A program made the position numbers and the translations under genes. Below the pieces are notes generated by a model that worked only from the letters and a program-made list of their open reading frames with translations, was not told the DNA's origin and did not search any database. Below are positions 1 through 11,086 of a stretch of 64,000 nucleotides of DNA, piece by piece. The DNA lies in NCBI RefSeq assembly GCF_024139115.2, contig NC_085141.1, forward strand, positions 172,496,994 through 172,560,993, in the 5' to 3' direction. Source of the stretch: Armigeres subalbatus (lineage: Eukaryota; Arthropoda; Insecta; Diptera; Culicidae). Each line of letters begins with the position of its first letter. Positions within the stretch are counted from its first letter, which is position 1.

Positions 1-339
1 CGGAGCGAATGTGCTTTATGAAAGTGGATATTTTATGTTCTACTCTAAAGTTTTCATGAAACAAATGTTATAAGGACATGGACGCCACTTGTTGCCATCT
101 TTAATCCATTCTAAAACATCACAAATCATGTCTATTGAAGGACATGAACTGAACACCCATTTCATTTTGTAAATTTCTTTATAATTCCGATATATTTGTC
201 AGTATTTTATTGGTTATTTCTTTTACGATGAAGCACTTAGCATGATATAATTATGATTAGCATGTATAAAATATTTTTTAAAAGTCTTTTCGTCAAGAAT
301 GTTTTCACTGTTGAAACATTTTATATTAAGAAAATTATT
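1..339. other. AT-rich intergenic stretch, no gene seen
   Basis: No open frame, RNA gene or recognisable repeat boundary was found here. It precedes a Penelope-type 3' tail fragment. Confidence 0.5.
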
Positions 340-531
340 TTGAGCTTTTTAGTGGAATGTCTTCACTTGTCATAAGACGAGTTTGTACAATCCCTTAATT
401 GTATCTTGACAGATACGTATTTCGACCTCAACAGTAAGGCCGTCTTCAGTGTCTCGTACTTGACTCGACTTGAAGAAAATGATCGCAGCTTACACTATTT
501 ATACTATGCGTAGGTATAATAATTGGGGGCA
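340..531 (-). mobile_element. Penelope-like element 3' tail fragment (copy A)
   Basis: The reverse complement closely matches the tail at 15590-15760 that follows the GIY-YIG reading frame of the Penelope-like element, so this is a second, minus-strand copy of that tail. It contains the block CTGAAGACGGCC, a loop, then GAGGTCGAAA (about 420-449). That block resembles a hammerhead-ribozyme core (CTGANGA, stem, GAAA), which is known from Penelope-like elements. Coding sequence is absent; the fragment abuts the 5' end of an RTE-like LINE at about 532. Confidence 0.6.
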
Positions 532-870
532 TCAGAGACTATGTCCAAGGGCTTGACGATCCCTCCCCAGGCCATCTGCAAGTTGTGGTGCCTGCCTAGG
601 ATGTGGTGGGGTTTGACAGTGGGCCCTGTTAAACCTCTGTAAAAAGCTGCATGAATCCGCAAGTAGGCTCCGCCAAAGCTACCGTGTGCCGCTCAAAGCG
701 CACAAGCCCAAATCCTGGTGTTAGGTGGGACGCTAAACAGCTCTGACACGACGGCCGTCCGACGAGTCAGGAGGTAAGCCGCCTTCAAAAACAACTATTA
801 CGAACGACATAGAAGATAATACGACACGATACAATCGGCAACGACCTAGGCGACGAATAAAGGATCACGA

Positions 871-1809
871 TTGGAAGCTTGGAACATGGAACTGCAAGTC
901 GCTAAACTTCGCAGGTTGCAACAATGCGACAGGATAATCTACGATGAATTACATCCCCGCAACTTCGATATCGCAGCGCTGCAGGAAATCTGCTGGACAG
1001 GACAGAAAGTGTGGAAAAGCGGGCATCGAGCGGCTACCTTCTACCAAAGCTGTGGCACCACCAATGAGCTGGGAACCGGCTTCATAGTGCTGGGAAAGAT
1101 GCGCCAACGCGTGATTGGGTGGCAGCCAATCAACGCAAGGATGTGCAAGCTGAGGATAAAAAGCCGTTTCTTCAACTATAGCATCATCAACGTGCACTTC
1201 CCACACGAAGGGAGATCCGACGACGACGGTAAATTCTTCTCCGACATCACGAACGTACGCACTTACCGCAGTGCGAATATTGAATCCGACCACTACCTCG
1301 TTGCAGTATGTCTGCGCTCAAAACTCTCGACGGTGATCAACACGCGTCGGAGTCGTCCGCCGCGGCTAAACATTGGGCGGCTACAAGACGATAGACTAGC
1401 CCAAGACTACGCACAGCAGCTGGAAGTGGCACTCCTAACGGAAGAGCAGCTAGGCGCAGCATCTCTTGAAGATGGCTGGAGAAATATTCGATCCGCCATT
1501 GGAAGCACCACAACCGCTAGACTAGGCTCGGTGGCTCCGGATCAGAGGAACGAATGGTATGACGGCGAAGTTGAGGAGAAGAATGCATCATGGGCGAGAT
1601 TGCTGCAACACCGCACGAGGGCGAACGAGGCACGATGCAAACGGGCGCGGAACAGACAAAACTCGATTTTCCGGAGGAAAAAGCCCCAGCAGGAAGATCG
1701 AGACCGTGAGGAGACGGAGGAACTGTACCGCGCTAATAACGCACGAAAGTTCTATGAGAAGTTGAACCATTCACGTAAGGGCCACAGCCCGATATGTGTA
1801 AGGACATAA
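871..1809 (+). pseudogene. AP endonuclease domain of RTE-like LINE, internally deleted
   Basis: The apurinic-type endonuclease would nick target DNA to prime reverse transcription. Visible motifs are WNMELQ near the start (the TWN block), DIAALQE with the catalytic glutamate at about residue 39, and SDHYLV with the terminal Asp-His at about residues 138-141. The central block that normally carries GDxNA is missing: the frame passes directly from SDDDGKFF to SDITNVRTYR, which looks like an in-frame loss of roughly 90 residues. The first codon is TTG, so the true start is unclear. After this domain the LINE linker region continues and the frame breaks at about 1800. Confidence 0.7.
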
Positions 1810-1886
1810 ACGGGAACCTTCTTACAAACAAGCGTGAGGTGATCCGAAGGTGACGGCAGCACTACGAAGAGCACCTGAATATCGAT

Positions 1887-2461
1887 ATGGCAGCCAACGG
1901 TGGCGGTATGGTAATGAACCTAGGAGCACGCGCGCAGGACATGCGACTTCCGGCTCCGAATCTCCAGGAAATCCAGGAGGAGATCGGCCGGCTGAAAAAC
2001 AACAAAGCCCCTGGAGTTGACCAACTACCAGGAGAGCTGTTTAAACACGGTGGCGAGGCACTGGCTAGAGCGCTGCACTGGGTGATTACCAAGGTTTGGG
2101 AGGATGAGGTTCTGCCGCAGGAGTGGATGGAAGGTGTCGTGTGTCCCATCTACAAAAAGGGCGATAAGCTGGATTGTAGCAACTACCGTGCAATCACATT
2201 GCTGAACGCCGCCTACAAGGTACTCTCCCAAATTTTATGCCGCGACTAACACCAATTGCAAGAGAGTTTGTGGGGCAGTACCAGGCGGGATTTATGGGTG
2301 AACGCTCTACCACAAACCAGGTGTTCGCCATACGTCAGGTATTGCAGAAATGCCGCGAATACAACGTGCCCACACATCATCTATTTATCGACTTCAAAGC
2401 CGCATATGATACAATCGATCGGGACCAGCTATGGCAGCTAATACACGAAAACGGATTTCCG
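1887..2461 (+). pseudogene. Reverse transcriptase N-terminal part of RTE-like LINE
   Basis: Two overlapping frames (1887-2249 and 2237-2461) together cover the fingers of the RT. The block LKNNKAPGVDQLPGELFKHG, the stretch CPIYKKGDKLDCSNYRAITL and the palm motif DFKAAYDTIDR are recognisable. The same region is present in better order at 54821-53844. A one-base shift near 2240 separates the frames and the domain ends before motif C. Confidence 0.7.
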
Positions 2462-2605
2462 GAAAACGGATTTGATGATTGCTTGTATTGTTCTTTCCTT
2501 GTATCCGTTGATCTTCGCTGTTTCCATGATGTGTTGTAGCTCCTTCGTTTTTCCTTCTTCGCTCAGGGGGATCGTCTGCATCCTCTGGATCATGTGATGA
2601 AAATT
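2462..2605 (-). pseudogene. Penelope-like RT thumb fragment, inverted
   Basis: On the minus strand the frame reads HHMIQRMQTIPLSEEGKTKE and then AKINGYKERTIQAIIKS. This pattern (RL..IPLS.E...KE...I..IA..NGY) is characteristic of the region just after the catalytic palm of Penelope-like reverse transcriptases. It lies head to head with the plus-strand GIY-YIG fragment that starts about 20 bases further on, so the RT end and the endonuclease of the element face opposite directions. Confidence 0.6.
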
Positions 2606-2624
2606 AGTATATGTAAAGTATATG

Positions 2625-2718
2625 TAGGCGATAAAGTATATGTAGGTCAAACAAAAAGATCGTTAGATGTAAGGTTCAAAGAACATATTGCAGAAGTAAG
2701 TAAGGCTAAGAGGGAAAC
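2625..2718 (+). pseudogene. Penelope-like GIY-YIG endonuclease, part 1
   Basis: The frame DKVYVGQTKRSLDVRFKEH followed by IAEVSKAKRET matches the GIY-YIG nuclease of Penelope-like elements (YVGQT, then the R...H helix). The frame is cut after AAAC at 2718 by the gypsy element and resumes without loss at 12968; the 4-bp AAAC is repeated at 12964-12967. The host element is therefore older than the gypsy insertion. Confidence 0.75.
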
Positions 2719-3898
2719 TGTAATATATTTCTTTAGATAGGCCGTGGCTTACTTACTTTGTCAGGGTCGTCTGCTATGGCTCCTTTGGGAAATTGGTCGG
2801 ATAAGCTTCCCTTTAAAAAACCAAGGTGAACAGTTCGAAAGAGTAGAGAGAAAAAGGAATGCGTTGAATAAATTTTAAACAAATCAGATAATTTAACTTA
2901 ACATTATTTAATTATATTCTTAATTATCATACTTTTGGTACATTCTTAGGAATGGATGCGGAAAGGGATAAATGGGAGGGTATTACATATTACCAGTCCA
3001 TCTGAAGATGAATGGAACCTTTAGGCGGTCCTTGGCACGATGACTTCCGAGTTAAGCGATGGCGGTGTCCTGAACACATGAACCTAGTGTCCGCTGTCAT
3101 AGCTGGGAGGCTCGTCTTTGTTCTTTTGCTTTACACACAAAAGCCGCTTGTCGAAAACGTAATACACCAGCTGGCTTTTTATTTGGCGGAGGGCAACTAA
3201 CCGGACGAAGCGCAGCACACACGGTTCCGCCGAAAACGTGGCACACTAGTCGGCTCTGTTCTTGCGAGGGGGCGGTGAAGCAACCGGACGAATCAAAAAC
3301 GGTTCCTTGGTCATTATCACTGATCTGCCGAGCTTAATCACAACCGGCGGCTTCTTCTAGCGTTTCTTCACTCTCCCGGCGGTTTCTTCTTCAGGGCACA
3401 ACGGATGGGGCACTCTTGGTGATATGCTCACCCGCGAACAGCGATTTTCTGGCCCTTAACGAAAGGCGCACTTTTCCACTCAGTTGTCCTGGCACGGGTC
3501 AAATTTGTTCCCTAATGGAGGAGGAGAAACACCACTTATCAAATTTAAAACTTGTAATTGTCGCACTGTCGTTTACCTTCTGATCGTGGTTCCAGCGATG
3601 ACAACCGGTTTTATGGGGTGCGCTCTCAGTGTGTGGGAGCGTGCACGGCAGTTAGGATTTACTGTGGCTTGATAATGACGGGTGCAGTGTTGATCGGGGA
3701 ATTGGGGTGTTCAGGTGGATAAGGGTATCGATATTTATATATGTTTTATTAAGTTCAATTATTATTTTAGGTTCAGTTCAATTTATGCTTAGTTCTAATT
3801 TTAATTTCTTTTAAGTTAATTTACCATCATAGAGTTAAATAATTAATTATGTACAAAAATCATAAAGAGGACAAATGAAACCGAAATGAGAGGTTACA
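2719..3898 (-). repeat. 3' LTR of gypsy element 1
   Basis: This copy pairs with 11780-12963, and with 28700-29875 and 37744-38924 of element 2. In element orientation it starts TGTAACC and ends TATTACA. A TATATAAATA stretch and a nearby AATAAA (about 3731-3750) may serve as promoter and polyadenylation signal. Short open frames of about 62 codons recur in all four LTRs only because the LTRs are near identical; they are not supported as genes. Confidence 0.95.
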
Positions 3899-3915
3899 TT
3901 CATCCCTCTCTCCAT
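3899..3915 (-). other. Polypurine tract of gypsy element 1
   Basis: In element orientation the bases directly before the 3' LTR are GGAGAGAGGGATGAA, a purine run suitable for priming plus-strand DNA. Element 2 has the same tract at 29876-29892. Confidence 0.7.
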
Positions 3916-3980
3916 AATAAAAACCATTGGTTTTTTTTTTTTTTCGGGGGAAGAATGGGAAAGGTTGTATGGATCTCTGC

Positions 3981-4480
3981 GGCCCTCCTCTTGTTGAATG
4001 TTGATTGATTTATTGGGATATTTTCTTGAGGAAAAGCACTGCCCATAAAATCACATAACATTCAATAATAGAGACTGTCCACAGAGAGGACTTATACGTG
4101 GCCCTCCTCTTGTTGAGCGTTCATTAAATTTTGCGAATTGATTTTTCCCTGAAGAGGAGCTCTGTTCCGCAAAATTGTTAAACATTCAATAATAGAGACT
4201 GTCCACTAAAAGGATGTCGATATAGGACTTAAGCGTGGCCCTCCTCTTGTTGAACGTTCTTCAATTTTGCGAAACGATTTTTCCATGAAGAGGAGCTCTG
4301 TTTCGAAAAATTGCTAAACATTTAACAATAGAGACTGTCCACTAAAAGGATTTCAATATAGGACTTAAGCGTGGCCCTCCTCTTGTTGAACGTTCTTCAA
4401 TTTGGCGAAACGATTTTTCCATGAAGAGGAGCTCTGTTTCGCGAAATTGCTAAACATTTAACAATAGAGACTGTCCACTC
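3981..4480 (-). repeat. Four-unit tandem repeat in the 3' non-coding part of element 1
   Basis: Units begin with GGCCCTCCTCTTGTTGA at 3981, 4100, 4237 and 4373 and are about 119-137 bp long. Each unit ends near AATAGAGACTGTCCAC. Within units CTCCTCTT and AAGAGGAG are complementary, as are the TTTGCGAAAC-like blocks, so each could fold as a hairpin. The same array is present in element 2 (29952-30450), so it belongs to the family. Confidence 0.85.
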
Positions 4481-5537
4481 AGGTCAGGTCAGGAGTTCTG
4501 GTTGTCGAACCTACAATCATATTTCCACCCAGGATAAACAAATCGCAGTAATTCTTTTTAGTTGTAAGAGTTTCGAATCTGGAAAAGTGATTTTTCTCTT
4601 GGAGAGAGCTCTTCTTTTCGAGATTTATATTCTCCGTCCAAGTTCGAAGAAATTACTGGGAGAGGTTAGTCTTCACAATTTTGGATCGATTTGAAGAAGT
4701 GAAACTGCGAACAAGGAATTGTCCCGTTTGCTGCTTCTTAAAATCGTAACAAAATAGTGGATGCTAGTTCTCATACAGTGGCTCTCTACCCTGCTATTTC
4801 AGTTATAATTTGGAGCAATGATTGATCGCAAAGAATGGAGGCTCTTTTCCTTCAAATTACGTGAAATAACACCGCGAGCCTAACCATTGTACTTTCTGCA
4901 TATCATGGGTGGACATAACGTGAAAAATACTGTGTTGTATCAGAATAGCGAATCAGAAAGTGATGTCCTTTGGTAATTTAGTGGTCGTCAGAATAAATAC
5001 GTTGTGAAAATTCCTTCACTTCTCAACCTTCAGAAATAATTATCCTTCATTTTAACAACTTGATGACTTACTTCTAAATCTTAGTTTACTAATAGAAGAG
5101 AAAGAAACATGTGGTAATCTCATCATTCGCGTTTAATTATCGCCGAAAATCAATTCGGGAATAGAAGCTACTCATTCATTCACTCATTCATACCCCCACC
5201 ATTCATTCCAATACTTTCATACATTCGCAACTCATTCAATAGTTGCTTGGCTCAAAAAAAGCTGGCACACCAAAACAACTGTTTCATTCATACCTACACA
5301 CCTTTTTATTAAATAACGATTCTAGGGTACCCTTATAATAAATATGTTGGGAAGTTAGCGATCTCGCATTAGATTTCCCGTTCACGAATTTAAATTTATC
5401 GAAAGAAATTCGCCACCTGGGGAGGCGTTACTAAATTTGTAAACATTCCCTTAGTCCGACCCTGGGATCTCTCTCAAAATGGTAAAAGGGAATAAGAAAA
5501 GAAGAACGTGAGGATGAGGAGGAAGAAATACAACCAA
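4481..5537 (-). other. 3' non-coding region of gypsy element 1
   Basis: Between integrase and the tandem array there is about 1 kb without a convincing frame. It includes an ATTC-rich stretch (5161-5240) and two GTAAGT-like donor motifs near 5590-5680 on the plus strand. Element 2 carries the same block. Confidence 0.6.
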
Positions 5538-5816
5538 CTAGCTTGGCTCTGACGACGACTCCGGCAATGCATCAATGACGGCATGTTTACAGGTAAGTGT
5601 ACGGTAGAAATTAAAACAACATTCGCTCTGACGAGGGCACCGACAAGGCATCAATGAAGGCATAATTACAGGTAAGTATACGGTCTTTGCAGTGGTTATT
5701 TGATCGGGAAATGTAAGGAGCAGCTTCAGTGGAAGACAGATGATCTTATAATCCCGTTGTTTTAGTGTCACCCGGGTTTTAAGTGAACGCCTGGCCATAC
5801 TCCTAAATTTTTCCAC

Positions 5817-6830
5817 TTAGGTCTTCCAATTCATAGGAAGACGAGCCAATTTTGCCTTCACTTTACAGGGTAAATACTGCCGCCCAAGTTTGGCGTTGTA
5901 ATTTTCGATTGCAGATGACTGCTTCATATTCTTTCGGTAGACGAGTTGTCCTACCGAAAAGGATTTCGCGAAAGTGCGGTTTCGCAAATTATAGCGATTC
6001 CGAGACACGTCATGAGATTTTTCCAGGTTCTTAAGAACGATTTCATGAATCTTGGAAAACAATTGCTTACGTCGTTCCTCTCTTTCTTCCACAGATAGCT
6101 CTTCGCCGTGACGAGAAAGACGATGATCAGACCCCTGTTCCGCTAGCTCGTGTCCGTGGGTGATAAAGTACGGAGTAAATCCAGTGGTCGAATGGACACT
6201 GGTATTTAACATCAGCTCTATCTCCGGGATCTTCGTATCCCATACGCGTTGGTCTTGCTGGACGTACGTGCGTATTGCCGCATTTATTGTCCTGTTAACA
6301 CGTTCGACTGGATTTGATTGGGAATGATATCGGGAGTTCAGCCAGTGTGTGATTTTGAAGTTCTCTAGAAGTCCTTTGAACTCCTTCGATACGAATGGGC
6401 TGCCATTGTCTGTGATGATGATTTCAGGGACAGAATTCTTATAGAACCACTGGTTCTTTAAAATCACACACATGGCTGAACTCTCGAGCTTCTTCACAGG
6501 ATGAATAATCACCCACTTGGAGAAATAGTCGCATATGACTAGAATGTGTTGGTTTCCCATTCGGCTACGTGGCAGAGGACCCACAAAATCCATTGAAATG
6601 ATCTGCCACGGCCGGGATGCACATCGCATCTTACCCATTTCTGGAGTAGTCTGGACATATGAGGGCTTGACCTCCTTGCAGGTGCAACAGAAAAGCCTGT
6701 ATGTAGGCTCGAATGTCCTTTGCCATTTTAGGCCAGTAATAGCGCTGGTTGATTCGAGCTAGGGTTTTATCGAATCCTGGATGAAACTGGTCATCATGAG
6801 CTTTTTTCAACGCATCGGGAACTTCGTCGG
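5817..6830 (-). pseudogene. Integrase of gypsy element 1
   Basis: The frame shows a catalytic D in WQIISMDFVGPLP, a second D in TDNGSPFVSKEF and the E in SNPVERVNRT, forming the D,D-35-E core that joins element DNA to the chromosome. The zinc-binding HHCC head lies upstream (HPGFDKTLARINQRYYWP), but its CxxC pair is disrupted by an insertion near 6690 relative to element 2, which has CRTCKE. The C-terminus is out of frame at a T run (about 5850), where element 1 has four T and element 2 three. Confidence 0.85.
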
Positions 6831-7994
6831 TAGAAAGAACTTCCTGCCACTCAAACCGAGAGCCGTACGGTACATTTTGGCAGTTATAAATTTGTACAAT
6901 CTGCCGTTCTCGACCTTGAAATCGACAAAATCGTCTGGGCGACTGTTGACCTTTTCCATAAGAGAAGTGTACCACGCTGAGGCTGCCGAAGCTTGGACTA
7001 CAGCAATACTTCGTGACAGTGCATCCGGTACGACATTTTCTTTGCCCTTTCGATGAACCACTGTCATGTCGAATTGCTGAAAGTCCAAGCTCCACCGGCT
7101 ACAACGGGAACCAACTTTCCATTTAGTCTTAAGGATGTGAGTCAGCGCCGACGAGTCTGTCACCAGGGTGAAGTGATAGCCCTCAATGTATCCTCGAAAC
7201 GCTTCAATTGAGAGAAGAGCTGCAAGGGCTTCTTTCTCTGCAGCGTGGTAGTTTTTTTGTGGGGTGGTGAGCTTCCGGGAAAAATAAGATATGACCCGTT
7301 CACCATCCTCTTGCTGCTGAGTTAGTACCCCAGCCACAGCTACATCGCTCGCATCTGTCTGAATGACAAACTCACGAGAAAAATCGGGGCTTCCCAGAAT
7401 CGGTGCCGAGATGAGCTTCGCCTTTATGCCACAGAATGCTCCCTCTGCGGCCTCGTTCCAGCCGATGACCTTGGTGTTAGTTTTCAGGAGATCCGACAGA
7501 GGCCCGCAGGTCTCACTGAAGTTTGGGATGAACCGCCGATAATAATTCACCATCCCTAGGAATCTCCTTAGTTTGGTAATCGTGTTCGGCCTTTCATATT
7601 CGACAATCGGCCGGATTTTGTCCGGATTTCCACGAAGACCTTCTGAACTGAGGAGATATCCTAAGAAGGGAATTTCCGGTACCCCAAACTGAGACTTTTC
7701 GAGGTTAATCATGAGGTTGGCTTTGTTCAGTCTGCGCGCAATTTCGCGAAGTAACTGGACGTGATGCTCGAATGTCTCCGTTACCAAGACTATGTCGTCA
7801 AGGTAAACGAAGACATACGGTTCCAATACACCGTGGCCAAGAACCTGGTCCATCAGTCGAGCCAGGGTGGCAGGGCTGTTAACCAGGCCAAAAGGCATTC
7901 TGGTGTATTGGAACAACCCCTTACCTTGCACGCTAAAGGCAGTGTACCTTCGCGAGGACTTCTCCAATGGTACTTGAAGGAAAGCCTCTGACAA
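6807..7994 (-). pseudogene. Reverse transcriptase and RNase H of gypsy element 1
   Basis: The RT palm is clear: SEAFLQVPL, then MPFGLVNSPATLARLM and the catalytic YLDD at about residues 64-67. RNase H follows with QTDASDVAVAGV, EKEALAAL and TDSSAL. The tether ends in KENVVPDALSR. A one-base loss in a T run at about 6873 throws the frame off before integrase; element 2 has five T there and reads through. The N-terminal RT motifs are in another frame at 8033-8941. Confidence 0.9.
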
Positions 7995-8032
7995 ATCGAT
8001 TGTCGATAGGTACTTCGCCTTTGGTAGCTGGC

Positions 8033-9087
8033 CTAATATTCGACACGGGTGCGGTAGGGGTAAGCATCACGAACAGTTCGTTCATTAATTTTGCGCGCAT
8101 CTAAACAAAGCCGAACCTTATGTGGTTTTACAACTGGTACGCAGTTTAGTGACCAGTCAGAGTTGCTAGGCTCGATAATGCCTGCGTTAAGCAGCCTTTG
8201 CAACTCCTCTGCCACCAAACCTTGCGTTTTAGGAGACATTACGTACGGAAACTGTCTAACTGGAGGCTTTTTCCGCCATTCTTCGGAAATTTCTATTTTA
8301 TGCTCCGCCAGTGGTGTGGTAGAAAGTCTCCCTGGGCAAGCTGGTATGAACAACTGTTTGATCGCTTCTATCGTCCGCTGCTCAGACGCTGTCAGCACAG
8401 ATGCTGAAGGTAATGGCTTAGGACTTTCGTTCTCTCTATCATCCTCAACTATAGCGCAATCGGTAATGGTCGGCTGGATGTGGAAAGTTTTCCAGAAGTC
8501 CATGCCGCAAATACAGTTGATCGCTAGATTGGGGATGACCAGAGTCGGAACTACCTTTGTAATGCCGTTCCATGTAAACGGCAAGAAAACTTGTCCACGC
8601 ACACTGAGCGTTTCACCACTGGCCGTGCGCAAGTTTAGAGGATTTCGAAGCTGAAATATTCGCTTCGGTTTGAGGGCGTGGTAAATCGAATCATTGATTA
8701 GTGTAAGGTTACTTCCACTGTCAAGGAGGGCACGGAACTTTACTCCATACACCTTTACGGACGTATATGGACGATTATCATTAGGGAGCGGATATGAAAT
8801 ACTATACGAAACCGGAGCTCTCGGATAAAGAGTTTCCGCAGCTGGTTCGAAGTATGGAGAAAGGTTTACGCCTGAGAGTTTGGATTCAGCGAGCGGCGGT
8901 TTTGGCTCGCTGCTAAGGCGTTTTTTATGCAGAATGGGCAATTATTCGACGGATAACCCCGGAAACCACAATTCTCACAAAGAACTCCTTTAGGAAGTAT
9001 GCATCGATCCATCTGATGTCCAAACTTGCCACAATTGAAACAATGACGCCAGGACAGCGGTTGATGAAACTCGATCATTTCTTCCAA
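8033..9087 (-). pseudogene. Zinc knuckle, protease and RT fingers of gypsy element 1
   Basis: A nucleocapsid knuckle (CFNCGKFGHQMDRC, CX2CX4HX4C) and a second CENC pair are in the frame at 8866-9087. The next frame (8033-8941) carries the retropepsin active site ALLDSGSNLTLIN and flap region, then the RT start VRQFPYVMSPKTQGL and VKPHKVRLCLDARKINERT. The frame stops at RTRVEY, a few codons before the RT palm continues in a different frame. The break maps to a GGGG run at about 8052-8056 and is shared exactly with element 2. Confidence 0.85.
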
Positions 9088-10325
9088 CGTGGTGAGTGTA
9101 CGCGCGGAGCCACGAGAAGGAGTAGCTCGAACTGGGAACTTCTTTGATTCAGCTGGGATTGAGCAGGCTTTGGCTTGACATTGTTCCTGGGTGACGGCTG
9201 TTGCAACGAAGATGGTTGACTTTGACTATCCTTAGATAAGTCTTTTTTTGGCTTAGTGTTGGGTTCAGAACTCTCAACAACGTTCACTGACTTCTCTGAT
9301 CCAAAAACCTTTTGGTAAACCGAGAAGTTTACCGCATCTATCTTCTGACCTGCGGATACTAAAGTCGGAAGATCAGCTATGGGAAGGAAATTCAGTTGCT
9401 TCTTGTAATCTATCCGCATGTTCTGCAACAGAATTTGCACTTTTTCTAAATCTGGCAGCGGAGTGCTCATGGTTCCGAAGAGCTCCTCCATGCTGTGGTA
9501 ATACTGTAGAAAAGTTTCGTTTCGAGACTGACGGCGCTGATATACTTTCATTTTTATCAGCGTGTCTAGATCAGGATGCATGAAAGTTTTCCTAAGCTCT
9601 AGAACCAAATGCTGCCAACTCCCCAAACGACCTGAAGTGCGCATGGTCATGTACCATTGTAAAGCAGGCCCTTTGAAAAGGTGGATAGCCGATTCAAATA
9701 GCTCAACATCCGAAACGTGCTCAGCAACAGCCATAGCATGAACCATTCCTAAGAATTGGTTTAATTTCAAACCTTGATCCTCTCCATCGTACTTGGAGAT
9801 TGTCCACTTGGATACAGGTAGGCTATGGCGCACCTGATTACCTGGCAGGATTGGATTAAAAGTGGCAAACGAAGGATTCGCGTATGAGTTTGAACTCGGA
9901 CCTGAGGTTCCTGTGCACGGATTGGACGACTGTCCATAATTGATTACAGGATTTGCAACCCAGGGATTGGAAATCGTTGCGTTGCTAAACGCTGAGGCAC
10001 TTTGCCAAGGGGTTGTGACTGGCACACTTCCGATTGTTGGGATTCCTTGCCACGGATTGACAGTACTTGTAGTATTCAAAGGCGGGGCTCCAGTGTTCTG
10101 AAGGTGATGCTGCCACGAAGAAGACCACTGGGGCTGCGGGGTGGGATAACATTGAGGAAGCGAGAAAGTGACATTAGTGGCTGGCCTTAAAGCCCCAATA
10201 GAAGAACTATGACTGCTTGGGATCTGCGAGTGTACTAAAGAAACTGAGTGCGGAAGCTGATTAGAAAAACCAGGAAACTCGTGTCGTGCATTAGCCATCG
10301 ACTGTTGGATTCCACTCAGAACCAC
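9075..10325 (-). pseudogene. Gag capsid region of gypsy element 1
   Basis: A Pro/Ser/Asn-rich stretch is followed by a retrotransposon gag domain: PVSKWTISKYDGEDQGLKLN, then ELFESAIHLFKGPALQWY and LELRKTFMHPDLDTLIKMK. It would form the particle core that packages element RNA. The zinc knuckle is in the adjoining frame. In element 2 the same domain is spread over two frames by one-base changes. Confidence 0.85.
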
Positions 10326-11065
10326 AGATTCATTCTGTTGCGACTGTTTTCGCGCGGCTGATCTCTGCTAGCCAGCTCCGCTTCAAGCTCTTTGACACGA
10401 GCTAGTAAAGAACGCACGAAATCACTACTTTCAAACTGCGAGCTCGAAGGAACATTCTCCAGATGTCTGGCTTCTACTTCTGACACTCCTGTACCTGTCG
10501 CTATGTTTTGCGAAGGTTGGACTGAGCAATCTCCATCAGAGCGGAACAGATTTACCAGAGTATGATCTTCCAAATTATTACGATTAACCGTTTCGGATAC
10601 CACAGGGCCAGCATAGTAGTACTTCGTTAACAGCTTAACAACGTCAATAAGCATCGCTTTCAAAAAGCTTTCTGCTTCCCCTGAATTCCCAACATTATTT
10701 ACCAAAAGGATAATTCGATGCCCAAAATGCAAAAGTTTTGTTTGACCTCTTACTTTCAAATTCTTATCATTTTGCTGGAGACCCGCAGAAATCTCGTCGT
10801 AATATCGTCGGCATGACTGAATGGTTTCTTCCCAATTTACCTCAAGCTGCGCTTCTACTAACTTATTGCTCTCCCGTTCACTCTTCAAAAGATCCCGAAG
10901 GCATCTTCGCCTCCTCGAGTATGTGGGGTCATCTCGAATTACTATCGAGCGAATGTCTAATTCAAATTCCAATTCATCGGAAGCTAAATGATCTACCCTC
11001 AAGCTGTGGTACCCTTCAAGAATCTTTTCGGATGCTTGTGTGTATTCTCCAAGTGCTTCCGCCAT
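10316..11065 (-). pseudogene. Gag N-terminal region of gypsy element 1
   Basis: The frame starts best at the ATG at 11065 (MAEALGEYTQASEKILEG); upstream codons are open but contain no ATG. It is charged and helical, ending in an ELEAELASRDQ coiled-coil-like segment. It leaves frame near 10350 at a T run that is one base shorter than in element 2, where the frame runs on into the Pro/Ser-rich part. Confidence 0.75.
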
Positions 11066-11086
11066 TTCTCTTCTGTGGGTATCCAA

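Larger units (their letters stand above)
532..2461 (+). mobile_element. RTE-like non-LTR retrotransposon, copy 1, 3'-truncated
   Basis: A GC-rich untranslated leader (532-870) is followed by an AP endonuclease frame (871-1809) and the start of a reverse transcriptase (1887-2461). The RT portion matches the copy at 53.1-55.3 kb closely. The sequence stops inside the RT after the DFKAAYDTIDRDQLW motif, where a Penelope-type fragment begins, so the FADD catalytic box is missing. Frame changes occur near 1800 and 2240. The clade assignment (RTE, JAM1-like) rests on overall domain order and C-terminal motifs in the sister copies and is tentative. Confidence 0.75.

Noticed and set aside
3012..3672. 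Open frames of about 62 codons repeated in all four gypsy LTRs
   Set aside because: They recur only because the LTRs are near identical; lengths change with small indels between copies and no domain is visible.
5161..5240. ATTC-rich tract considered as a CRISPR or telomere-like array
   Set aside because: No regular spacer-repeat layout; simple low-complexity sequence inside a gypsy element.
8091..8654. 187-codon plus-strand frame, also seen at 34059-34622
   Set aside because: It is antisense to the protease/RT region of both gypsy elements and has no domain.
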